Source: Rhodovulum sp. (GTDB lineage: Bacteria > Pseudomonadota > Alphaproteobacteria > Rhodobacterales > Rhodobacteraceae). Taken from it: a DNA stretch of 64,000 nt. Position numbers and translations under genes: made by a program. Location: contig PALT01000021.1 in NCBI GenBank assembly GCA_002706605.1, positions 34,954-98,953 on the forward strand, read 5' to 3'. Shown here piece by piece: positions 18,614 to 25,765 of this stretch (position 1 is its first letter; each line of letters starts with the position of its first letter). The notes below the pieces were generated by a model, which ran no database searches, was not told where the DNA came from, and saw only the letters and a program-made list of their open reading frames with translations.

Positions 18614-19315
18614 TCACGGTTTCGTTTGGCCCATCAAGGCGCGACGGGATTCGGATGCAAATTCACGCCGCCACAGGACCAGAACAGTGGCTAGCGTCGC
18701 AACGATCAACGGCACGGCCCCCAGCAACCACGGCAACCCGCCAAGGGCAAAGTAGAGCGACCGCATCCCGCGGTTGAAGCTGCGTGCGGCGGTGACGTTC
18801 AGACCGGCGGCCTGATCCGCACGTTCGATGGCGCGCGGGTCGCTGGTGTCATTGGGAACGGCGGCCATCAAAACCGCGCAATAGCCGAACAACCGGTGCG
18901 ACCAGACGAATTTCAGAAACGCGTTGGTGACCAGCAGCAGGACCGCCAAAATCTTGACCTCCCACACGACGGCGGGCGCGGTGTTCAGGGTCAGATCCTT
19001 GGCAATCCCCAGCAGGCGTTCGGTATTCCCGATCAACGCCAACCCACCCCCGATGGCCAGCATCGAGGCAGAGGCGAAAAACGTCGTCCCCTGACGCAGC
19101 GTGGACAGGATCGAGGCATCGAAAATCCGTGGCTGACGCGTGATCAACTCGCGCATCCATTCATGGCGGAACTGCTTCATCAGGGTCGACACGGACGGGC
19201 GCGACGGCGGGGCCTTTTCAATCGCGATCCCGATCAACAGCCACGACAGCCCCCAAAGCAGGACAGCGCCCAAATCCATCGGGCCAAAATGCGAAAGACG
19301 ATCCAGAATTTCCAT
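18614..19315 (-). CDS. DUF599 membrane protein
   Basis: A 233-residue integral membrane protein with about four hydrophobic segments: residues ~14-30, ~77-95, ~118-140 and ~195-215. Conserved DUF599 stretches are HEWMRELITRQPRIFDASI, KFVWSHRLFGYCAVLMAAVP and ARSFNRGMRSLYFALGGLPW. Function unknown. It lies 35 bp upstream, in its own direction of transcription, of the small secreted protein and may be cotranscribed with it. Confidence 0.85.
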   Translation of the reverse strand: MEILDRLSHFGPMDLGAVLLWGLSWLLIGIAIEKAPPSRPSVSTLMKQFRHEWMRELITRQPRIFDASILSTLRQGTTFFASASMLAIGGGLALIGNTERLLGIAKDLTLNTAPAVVWEVKILAVLLLVTNAFLKFVWSHRLFGYCAVLMAAVPNDTSDPRAIERADQAAGLNVTAARSFNRGMRSLYFALGGLPWLLGAVPLIVATLATVLVLWRREFASESRRALMGQTKP

Positions 19316-19344
19316 GGGCGCACACTATGCCGCGCCGAGGAAAC

Positions 19345-19383
19345 TTGCCATACGGAAAAATTGGTTATAATAGATTACCAATT
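19345..19383 (+). promoter_or_regulatory. glcDEF promoter with overlapping palindromic operator
   Basis: A consensus -10 TATAAT lies at 19366-19371, with TTGCCA at 19345-19350 (15-bp spacer) as a possible -35. The -10 is flanked by a perfect inverted repeat AATTGGT (19359-19365) / ACCAATT (19377-19383). The half-site matches that of FadR-subfamily GntR regulators (PdhR, LldR), known from E. coli with a shorter 3-bp spacing; here the spacing is 11 bp. Binding there would cover the -10 region and repress. Confidence 0.6.
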
Positions 19384-19400
19384 AAACGCAGGAGCCCGCC

Positions 19401-20837
19401 ATGCAGATGCCAGCCCCCGATCAGATGGTCATAGGCCGCAAGGACCGGATCGTCGCCCGCTTGCAAGAGGTCTTGCCGCGCGATGCGGTGATCCACGATG
19501 TCATGGAAACGCGGGCCTATGAATGCGACGCGCTGACCGCGTATAAATGTCCGCCGCTGTGCGCGGTTCTGCCCGAAACGACCGAACAGGTCGCGGCGGT
19601 GTTGCGCATCTGTCATCAGGAAAACGTGCCGGTCGTGCCGCGCGGGGCGGGGACGTCCTTGGCGGGTGGGGCCCTGCCCACCGCCGATAGCGTGATCTTG
19701 GGCGTGGCGCGGATGAACGATGTTCTGGAAACCGACTATGACAACCGGTTTGTCCGCGTTCAAACGGGCCGCACGAACCTGAGTGTCACCGGCGCGGTCG
19801 AGACGGACGGGTTTTTCTATGCGCCCGATCCGTCGTCGCAGCTGGCCTGTGCGATTGCGGGCAATATCGCGATGAACTCGGGCGGGGCGCATTGCCTGAA
19901 ATACGGGGTGACGACGAACAACCTGCTTGGCGTGCGGATGGTTCTGATGGACGGCACGATTGTCGATCTGGGCGGCGCGCATATGGATGCGGGCGGGATC
20001 GACCTCTTGGGTGTTGTCTGCGGGTCCGAAGGACAGTTGGGCGTCGTGACCGAGGCGACGTTGCGCATCCTGCCCAAACCCGAGGGCGCGCTGCCGGTTC
20101 TGATTGGATACGACAGCAACGAGGTCGCGGGCCAATGCGTCAGCGACATTATTCAGGCCGGTGTTTTGCCGGTCGCGATCGAATTCATGGACCGCCCTTG
20201 TATCGAGGCAACCGAGGCATTCGCCAAGGCGGGCTATCCCATGTGCGAGGCCCTGTTGATTGTCGAGGTCGAGGGATCGCCAGATGAAATCGCGCATCAA
20301 CTGGACCTAATTTCCGAGATCGCCAACCGCCACAACCCCGTCGAGATCCGTCAGGCCGCCGATGCCGATCAGGCCGCGCGCATCTGGTTGGGGCGGAAGT
20401 CGGCGTTCGGCGCGATGGGGCAGATCAACGACTACATGTGTCTGGACGGCACGATCCCCGTGTCGCAACTGCCCTATGTGCTGCGCCGGATCGGCGAGAT
20501 GAGCGCGGAGTACGGCCTTGGCGTCGGCAACGTGTTTCACGCGGGCGACGGCAACATGCACCCCCTGATCCTGTTCAACGCGAACAAGCCCGGCGATCTG
20601 GAGAAATGCGAGGCGTTTGGTGCCGACATCCTGCGCCTCTGTGTTGAGGTGGGTGGATGCTTGACCGGCGAACATGGTGTGGGCGTGGAAAAGCGCGACC
20701 TGATGACCACGCAATTCGATCCCGAGGACATCGAGGCGCAGTTGCGGGTCAAGGACGTGTTCGACCCCAAATGGCTGTTGAACCCCGCCAAGGTGTTCCC
20801 ATTGGCCGCAACCCAAGCGCGGCGGACAGTGGGCTAG
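19401..20837 (+). CDS. glcD: Glycolate oxidase, FAD-binding subunit GlcD
   Basis: A 478-residue FAD-linked oxidase of the PCMH/VAO superfamily, catalytic subunit of glycolate oxidase (glycolate to glyoxylate, electrons to the quinone pool). Visible are the FAD-binding VVPRGAGTSLAGGALP (about 76-91), DPSSQLACAIAGNIAMNSGG, and the C-terminal DGNMHPLILF and CLTGEHGVGVEKRDLM segments typical of GlcD/D-lactate dehydrogenases. First gene of glcDEF, with GCAGGAG 6 bp before ATG 19401. D-lactate is the main alternative substrate, but the EF partners favour glycolate. Confidence 0.93.
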   Translation: MQMPAPDQMVIGRKDRIVARLQEVLPRDAVIHDVMETRAYECDALTAYKCPPLCAVLPETTEQVAAVLRICHQENVPVVPRGAGTSLAGGALPTADSVILGVARMNDVLETDYDNRFVRVQTGRTNLSVTGAVETDGFFYAPDPSSQLACAIAGNIAMNSGGAHCLKYGVTTNNLLGVRMVLMDGTIVDLGGAHMDAGGIDLLGVVCGSEGQLGVVTEATLRILPKPEGALPVLIGYDSNEVAGQCVSDIIQAGVLPVAIEFMDRPCIEATEAFAKAGYPMCEALLIVEVEGSPDEIAHQLDLISEIANRHNPVEIRQAADADQAARIWLGRKSAFGAMGQINDYMCLDGTIPVSQLPYVLRRIGEMSAEYGLGVGNVFHAGDGNMHPLILFNANKPGDLEKCEAFGADILRLCVEVGGCLTGEHGVGVEKRDLMTTQFDPEDIEAQLRVKDVFDPKWLLNPAKVFPLAATQARRTVG

Positions 20838-20897
20838 GGGGCTGTCTGCCCCCTCTTGCCTGCGGCAATTCACCCCCGAGGATATTGGGACCAAAGC
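20836..20897 (+). repeat. REP-like palindromic element in the glcD-glcE gap
   Basis: Consecutive elements fill the glcD-glcE gap: AGGGGGC/GCCCCCT stem-loop (20836-20854), TTGCC/GGCAA stem-loop (20856-20868), then a tail starting GAGGATATTGGG (20878-20896). The tail resembles the 22-bp repeat found at 4680 and 31924. The combined layout is one I associate with abundant intergenic repeats of Roseobacter-type genomes. It overlaps the glcD stop and contains the glcE leader. Confidence 0.5.
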
Positions 20898-20898
20898 A

Positions 20899-22023
20899 AT
20901 GATGAGTGTTTCGAGCGAGGCCGAACTGGCCGAGTATGTTGCCGCAGCCGATGCGCCAATCCGTGTGATTGGCGGTGGGACGCGCGGGGTTGTTGGCACG
21001 CAGGGTGCGCTATCCGTGGCGGGGGTGTCTGGTGTTGAACTGTATGAGCCGGGTGCGCTGACCCTTGTGGTCAAGGCGGGTACGCCTGTTGCGGAGGTTG
21101 AGGCGTTGTTGGCCAAGTCCGGTCAGCGTCTGCCGTTTGAGCCGATGGATCACCGCGCGCTGACTGGGCAGGGCGGTACGCCCACCGTAGGTGGTATGGT
21201 TGCCGCGAATGTGTCCGGTCCGCGCCGGTTTCAAGCCGGTGCCTGTCGCGACAGTTTGATCGGCGTGCGCTTTGTCGATGGACGGGGTGAGGTGATCCGC
21301 AACGGCGGGCGTGTGATGAAAAACGTCACGGGCTATGATCTGGTCAAGCTGATGGCGGGCAGTTTCGGCACGTTGGGCATTCTGACCGAGGTCGCGTTCA
21401 AGGTTCTGCCGATGCCCGAAACCGGTGTGACCCTGATCCTGCGGGGATTGGACGATGTCACGGCGGTTGCGGCTTTGTCTCGCGCGCTCGGCTCTCCGTT
21501 TGAGGTGAACGGCGCGGCGCATGCACCTGTGGGCATGGGCGGTGCGCCCGAGACCCTGTTGCGGCTAGAGGGGTTTGCCGGTTCGGTTGCCTATCGCACG
21601 GACAAGATGCGCGCGCTGTTGGCCGACATCGGCGCGGTTGAGGTGGTCGACGATAGCGCGTCCCACGACGCCATCTGGGCATGGGTGCGCGATGTGCGCG
21701 GGCTGTCCGAGGGGGGCGATGATATCTGGCGCGTGTCGGTGAAACCGTCGGACGGTCCGGCGGTTGTGGCGGCGGTTGCACCTGACGGGGCGTTATATGA
21801 TTGGGGTGGCGGTCTGGTCTGGCTGCGCGTGGCACCGGGCACGGATGTGCGCGCCCGTTTGGGCGGGGTCGCGGGGCACGCGACCATCGTGCGGGCAGGG
21901 GCCGAGACCCGCGCGCAATTGGGTATGTTCCACCCCGAACCCGCGCCCGTGGCCGCCCTGACCCGTGGCGTGCGTCAGCAATTTGACCCCAAGGGTCTCT
22001 TTAACCCTGGTTTGATGGGATAA
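20899..22023 (+). CDS. glcE: Glycolate oxidase subunit GlcE
   Basis: A 374-residue FAD-binding subunit. The PCMH fold shows as VIGGGTRGVVG (about 24-34), GGTPTVGGMVAANVSGPRRF (about 93-112) and RVMKNVTGYDLVKLMAGSFG (about 138-157), diagnostic of GlcE. It lies between glcD and glcF. Two consecutive ATGs (20899 and 20902) are possible starts and no strong ribosome site precedes them. This leader is occupied by the REP-like element, so translation may be modulated relative to glcD. Confidence 0.92.
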   Translation: MMSVSSEAELAEYVAAADAPIRVIGGGTRGVVGTQGALSVAGVSGVELYEPGALTLVVKAGTPVAEVEALLAKSGQRLPFEPMDHRALTGQGGTPTVGGMVAANVSGPRRFQAGACRDSLIGVRFVDGRGEVIRNGGRVMKNVTGYDLVKLMAGSFGTLGILTEVAFKVLPMPETGVTLILRGLDDVTAVAALSRALGSPFEVNGAAHAPVGMGGAPETLLRLEGFAGSVAYRTDKMRALLADIGAVEVVDDSASHDAIWAWVRDVRGLSEGGDDIWRVSVKPSDGPAVVAAVAPDGALYDWGGGLVWLRVAPGTDVRARLGGVAGHATIVRAGAETRAQLGMFHPEPAPVAALTRGVRQQFDPKGLFNPGLMG

Positions 22024-22026
22024 GGC

Positions 22027-23322
22027 ATGAAGACGGAATTCACCGAACAGCAACTCCAAGACCCCGGTATCGCGCGGGCAAACGAGATCCTGCGCGCCTG
22101 TGTCCATTGCGGGTTCTGTACCGCGACCTGCCCGACCTATCAGGTGCTTGGCGATGAATTGGACAGCCCGCGGGGCCGCATCTATCTGATCAAGGATATG
22201 CTGGAGAGCGGTCGCCCTGCGGATGAAAAGACCGTCAAACATGTGGACCGGTGCCTGTCCTGTCTGGCCTGCATGAGCACCTGTCCCTCGGGCGTGCATT
22301 ACATGCATCTGGTCGATCATGCGCGTGCCCATATCGAGGCCACCTATCGCCGCCCGTTCAGTGACCGCGCCCTGCGCTGGGTTCTGGCCAAGGTTCTGCC
22401 CTATCCCACGCGGTTCCGTCTGGCCCTGCTGGGCGCGAAAATCGCGCGTCCGTTTCGGGCCCTGATGCCCGATGCGCGGTTGCGGGCGATGCTGGATATG
22501 GCACCTAAACAGATCCCGCCCGTCAGCCGCAATGACGACGCCCAAGTGTTCCCCGCAATTGGCGAGCGCAAGATGCGCGTCGCCCTGATGACCGGTTGCG
22601 CGCAAAAGGCGCTGAACACCGATATCAACGACGCCACGATCCGTCTGTTGCGGCGGCTGGGTTGTGACGTGGTGATCGCCAAGGACATGGGGTGCTGTGG
22701 TGCCTTGACCCATCACATGGGCAAGGTGGACGACAGCCACTCCGCCGCCGCGCGCAACATCAAGGCATGGATGGCCGAGGCACAGAACGGTGGTCTGGAC
22801 GCCATTGTGATCAACACCTCGGGCTGTGGCACGACGGTCAAGGATTACGGCCATATGTTCCGCAACGACCCCTTGGCGGATCAGGCAGCGCGCGTGTCCG
22901 CGCTGGCCATGGATGTGTCCGAGGTTCTGGCGAAACTGGACTTGCCCGCCGATACCGCGCCCAGGATGCGGGTGGCCTATCACGCGGCCTGTTCCCTGCA
23001 GCACGGGCAACAGATCAAAACGACGCCCAAGGATCTGTTGCGCAAAGCAGGGTTCGAGGTGGTCGAACCCGCCGACAGCCACCTGTGTTGTGGCAGTGCG
23101 GGGACCTATAACCTGATGCAGCCGGAAATCTCGGGTCAGCTCAAGGCGCGCAAGGTGCGCACGCTGGAGGCCAAGTCGCCGGATGTGATCGCGGCGGGCA
23201 ATATCGGGTGCATGATGCAGATCGGCTCTGGCACAGAGGTGCCGATCGTGCATACGGTCGAGCTATTGGATTGGGCGACGGGCGGACCGAAACCGCGCGC
23301 GATCACCGAAGTTCAGCCATAA
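22027..23322 (+). CDS. glcF: Glycolate oxidase iron-sulfur subunit GlcF
   Basis: A 431-residue subunit with two N-terminal [4Fe-4S] motifs, CVHCGFCTATCP (Cys25, 28, 31, 35) and CLSCLACMSTCP (Cys76, 79, 82, 86). Two CCG domains follow (GCCGALTHH..., YHAACSLQHGQQ, and CCGSAGTYNL). It passes electrons from the GlcDE flavins to quinone at the membrane. It starts 3 bp after the glcE stop. Together with glcD and glcE it completes the oxidase, so glycolate from algal photorespiration is a plausible carbon source. Confidence 0.95.
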   Translation: MKTEFTEQQLQDPGIARANEILRACVHCGFCTATCPTYQVLGDELDSPRGRIYLIKDMLESGRPADEKTVKHVDRCLSCLACMSTCPSGVHYMHLVDHARAHIEATYRRPFSDRALRWVLAKVLPYPTRFRLALLGAKIARPFRALMPDARLRAMLDMAPKQIPPVSRNDDAQVFPAIGERKMRVALMTGCAQKALNTDINDATIRLLRRLGCDVVIAKDMGCCGALTHHMGKVDDSHSAAARNIKAWMAEAQNGGLDAIVINTSGCGTTVKDYGHMFRNDPLADQAARVSALAMDVSEVLAKLDLPADTAPRMRVAYHAACSLQHGQQIKTTPKDLLRKAGFEVVEPADSHLCCGSAGTYNLMQPEISGQLKARKVRTLEAKSPDVIAAGNIGCMMQIGSGTEVPIVHTVELLDWATGGPKPRAITEVQP

Positions 23323-23369
23323 TCCTGCCCCATAGGCGCGCTATGACGGGGGCAACAAGGGGACCCCAT

Positions 23370-24194
23370 ATGCATCTGCGACGCCTGATCATGACTGTTG
23401 TTTGCGCCACGCTGTTGTCCGGCGTGGTTGCCAGTGCGCAGGGATTGCGCGATCTGGCGACGGGCGATGACAGCAAAGGCTGGAACGCCGTCGGTCGTCT
23501 CAATCTGGGCGATTGGGGGTTTTGTACGGGGGCGCTGATCGCCGAGGATCTGGTCCTGACGGCGGCGCATTGCCTTTATGACGAACGCACTGGCGGCTTG
23601 GTTCAGGCGTCCGATCTGGAATTCCGCGCGGGGTGGCGCAATGGCCGCGCCGAGGCGTTTCGCGGTGTGAAACAGGCCGTGATCCACCCGCGCTATAGCT
23701 ATGGCAATAACGACGATACGATTTCGCGGGTGGCCAATGATATCGCCATTTTGCGCCTTGATCGCCCGATCCGATTGCCCAGCATTACGCCCTATCCCAT
23801 TGGCGACCGCCCGCGCAAAGGCGATCAGGTCGGCGTCGTGTCCTATGCCCAAGAACGATCCGAGAGCCCCGCGTTGGAAGAGGCCTGTGATGTGCTGGCC
23901 GGTCGTCCGGGGGTGTATATGCTGTCGTGCGATGTGAATTTCGGGTCCTCCGGCGCGCCGATTTTCATGAACGATGACGGCGAATGGCGCATCGTGTCGG
24001 TGGTGTCTTCCAAGGCGACTGTCGATGATCGTCAGGTCGCGCTGGGCAGTGCGACCAAGGGATCGCTGCCGCTGTTGCTGGACCGGTTGAAGATGGGCGA
24101 AAACGTGTTTTTCACGGCGACGCCGGTCGTGCGCCGGTTTGGTCAGGGTGCATCGACCCAGACGTCGGGCGGGGCGAAATTCGTCCGTCCGTAA
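23370..24194 (+). CDS. Secreted trypsin-like serine protease
   Basis: A 274-residue S1-family protease with a signal peptide (cleavage near VASA-QG, residue 24). The catalytic triad is visible: His67 in LTAAHC, Asp124 in NDIAILRL and Ser194 in GSSGAP, where GDSGGP is usual. Pairs of Cys (52/68 and 173/187) could form the conserved disulfides. ATG 23370 has AAGGGG upstream; the longer frame from 23208 lies inside glcF. It begins 47 bp after glcF. Likely periplasmic; substrate unknown. Confidence 0.88.
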   Translation: MHLRRLIMTVVCATLLSGVVASAQGLRDLATGDDSKGWNAVGRLNLGDWGFCTGALIAEDLVLTAAHCLYDERTGGLVQASDLEFRAGWRNGRAEAFRGVKQAVIHPRYSYGNNDDTISRVANDIAILRLDRPIRLPSITPYPIGDRPRKGDQVGVVSYAQERSESPALEEACDVLAGRPGVYMLSCDVNFGSSGAPIFMNDDGEWRIVSVVSSKATVDDRQVALGSATKGSLPLLLDRLKMGENVFFTATPVVRRFGQGASTQTSGGAKFVRP

Positions 24195-24210
24195 ACGCGC
24201 GCATCGGGGT

Positions 24211-24241
24211 CTTGAAACCCCGAAAATCCATTCCCACATTT
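24211..24241 (+). promoter_or_regulatory. Putative RpoH (heat-shock sigma) promoter
   Basis: CTTGAA at 24211-24216 and CCCACATTT at 24233-24241 with 18 bp between CTTG and the C-rich -10. This fits the alphaproteobacterial sigma-32 pattern (CTTG, 17-18 bp, C-rich -10) and lies 93 bp before an hsp20 start codon. Confidence 0.6.
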
Positions 24242-24244
24242 AGG

Positions 24245-24333
24245 GTGCGGGCGCCAATAGGGCCCGCGAAAATGACTAAGGTCCCGTCCAGACGGAGGGG
24301 CCGTACCATACATCGCTCAATGGAGGATGACCT
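24245..24333 (+). ncRNA. Putative ROSE-type RNA thermometer (hsp20 5' leader)
   Basis: The leader can fold into three hairpins. Stem GCGGGC/GCCCGC is at 24247-24267. GGTCCC-g-TCC/GGA-GGGGCC is at 24280-24302. A weak final hairpin pairs ATCGCTC (24312-24318) with the ribosome site GGAGGAT (24322-24328) around a 3-nt loop, leaving a G-G mismatch opposite the Shine-Dalgarno sequence. That is the layout of ROSE elements, whose anti-SD strand carries a similar TTGCTC and forms a G-G pair. It would block translation until warmed. Confidence 0.65.
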
Positions 24334-24798
24334 ATGCGAAACTATGATCTTTCGCCGCTTTACCGTGCCACCGTCGGTTTTGACCGTGTGGCCGACCTGA
24401 TGGACCGCGTGCTGGCCGGTGAAACCACCCAGCCCACCTATCCCCCCTATAACATCGAAAAAACCGCCGATGACGCCTATCGCATCACGCTGGCCGTTGC
24501 GGGCTTTTCGTCCGAGGACCTGTCCGTCGAGGTCAAGGAAAACGCCCTCGTCATCGCCGCCAAAAAGGCCGAGGACGACACGCCCCACAGCTATCTGCAC
24601 CGTGGAATCGCCACCCGCGCGTTTGAGCGCCGCTTCCACCTTGCCGATCACGTCAAGGCCGTTGGCGCGACGCATAAGGACGGGTTGCTGCACATCGATC
24701 TGGTGCGCGAAGTGCCCGAAGCACTCAAGTCCCGCCGCATCGAAATCACCCGTGGCGGCCAGATCGAAGGCAAAGCCGTCGAGACCGCCGAGGTCTAA
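24334..24798 (+). CDS. Small heat-shock protein (Hsp20/IbpA class A)
   Basis: A 154-residue alpha-crystallin chaperone. The N-terminal MRNYDLSPLYRATVGFDR, the crystallin domain (about 35-130, with VAGFSSEDLSVEV and AFERRFHLADHV) and the GLLHIDLVREVPEAL segment match class A rhizobial HspA/IbpA proteins. It holds unfolding proteins in ATP-independent oligomers. Control appears two-layered: an RpoH-like promoter and a ROSE-like leader that hides the GGAGGA ribosome site. A strong terminator follows, so it is monocistronic. Confidence 0.95.
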   Translation: MRNYDLSPLYRATVGFDRVADLMDRVLAGETTQPTYPPYNIEKTADDAYRITLAVAGFSSEDLSVEVKENALVIAAKKAEDDTPHSYLHRGIATRAFERRFHLADHVKAVGATHKDGLLHIDLVREVPEALKSRRIEITRGGQIEGKAVETAEV

Positions 24799-24828
24799 TC
24801 GCGGATCCAAAAAAGCCGAAATGATCGC

Positions 24829-24864
24829 AGCCCCCGAAGGAGACTTTGGGGGCTGTTTTGTTGA
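24829..24864 (+). terminator. hsp20 intrinsic terminator
   Basis: Stem AGCCCCC (24829-24835) / GGGGGCT (24848-24854), 12-nt loop, followed by GTTTTGTT. Confidence 0.85.
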
Positions 24865-24965
24865 AACCGGCAGCAGGCCAAATGGCGGGTGTGCGGACGA
24901 AGTTACCGTTCGATAGGTCCCACCCAATGACTGCTTTCAAGAAAGTGTAGGCGATAGTGACGACT

Positions 24966-25529
24966 TCAATTGGTGTTCATCGACCAGTACGTCTCTGCCG
25001 CAGCTGAGCATGCCTCATCGAACCAGCACGCTTGACTATCTACACTGTGAGATTGCGTGACTGCGGCAGTTGCCTGCATCAAGCTGTCATCGCCTGACAC
25101 GCTAATGAAGAAGGTCTGGTCGTTCAATGTAGCAGCCTCTCCAACAGACAGTACTTTCCCTCTTGGCCCGCCCGGGAAACCGGGTTGCCCTTCTTCGCCC
25201 AACTGATTTCGCAACTCTCGAATTTTCTGATCTATTTGATCTCTCTCGAAATTATGCTCAGTGGCGCAAGCCAAGACAGCGTCGTAAGGTTGCCCAGAAA
25301 TGACTAAACGAACCGTTCTCACATTGTCACGAGAAACGGCGTCTTGCGGTCCAGGATTGATTACAACGTTTGGTTCAAAATCTAAGTGTTTTGCCAGAAG
25401 AAACACGAACTGAGAATTCAGCGCGGGCAAATTGGAACAAATGATATCAAAACCCTCGGCCCGGCATCCTGTTGCGGCTAAGGCGAAACTTAGTGCCGCT
25501 ACAAAGCGGTTACAAAGACCCTTGAGCAT
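24966..25529 (-). CDS. Hypothetical exported protein with a short collagen-like stretch
   Basis: Not a family I recognise. From the ATG at 25529 the 187-residue product has an N-terminal signal (MLKGLCNRFVAALSFALAATG) followed by Cys, so either a lipoprotein (lipobox ATGC) or Sec cleavage at CRA-EG. The mature part has a central GQPGFPGGPRG, a short Gly-x-Pro-like run, preceded by a charged stretch (DQIDQKIRELRNQLGEEG) that could be a short coiled coil. There are three further Cys pairs or singles (IICSN, LACAT, ACWFDEAC). A longer frame from 25580 exists. Base composition is visibly AT-richer than the surroundings, suggesting acquisition. Confidence 0.55.
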   Translation of the reverse strand: MLKGLCNRFVAALSFALAATGCRAEGFDIICSNLPALNSQFVFLLAKHLDFEPNVVINPGPQDAVSRDNVRTVRLVISGQPYDAVLACATEHNFERDQIDQKIRELRNQLGEEGQPGFPGGPRGKVLSVGEAATLNDQTFFISVSGDDSLMQATAAVTQSHSVDSQACWFDEACSAAAETYWSMNTN

Positions 25530-25713
25530 CACACCGGTCCACCATGTCGTTCTGTTTTGCCAGAGCACTATAACGCTCAAAGAGTTTAGTCCTTACGTGC
25601 ATGAAAGGATAGCCGCCATTCGCTGCACGTTCATTTAGCGGGAGGTATGGGCTCAAAATAGTCAATGGCTGCGTCACGTGTTTCGGAAAGACGCGGGCCG
25701 GTTCTCAAAAGGA

Positions 25714-25740
25714 AAAGCGGGGCCGGGGCCCCGCTTTGTT
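25714..25740 (-). terminator. Terminator of the esterase-like gene
   Basis: Near-perfect palindrome AAAGCGGGGC (25714-25723) / GCCCCGCTTT (25728-25737), A/T-flanked on both sides. Read on the minus strand it follows the stop at 25766 and ends in CTTTTCCTTTT. Confidence 0.8.
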
Positions 25741-25765
25741 GTTTTTGTTGGATTGGCGCGCTTGA

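Noticed and set aside
21793..23253. 486-codon minus-strand open frame
   Set aside because: Antisense to glcE/glcF, which have clear FAD and iron-sulfur motifs; the frame is compositionally a shadow.
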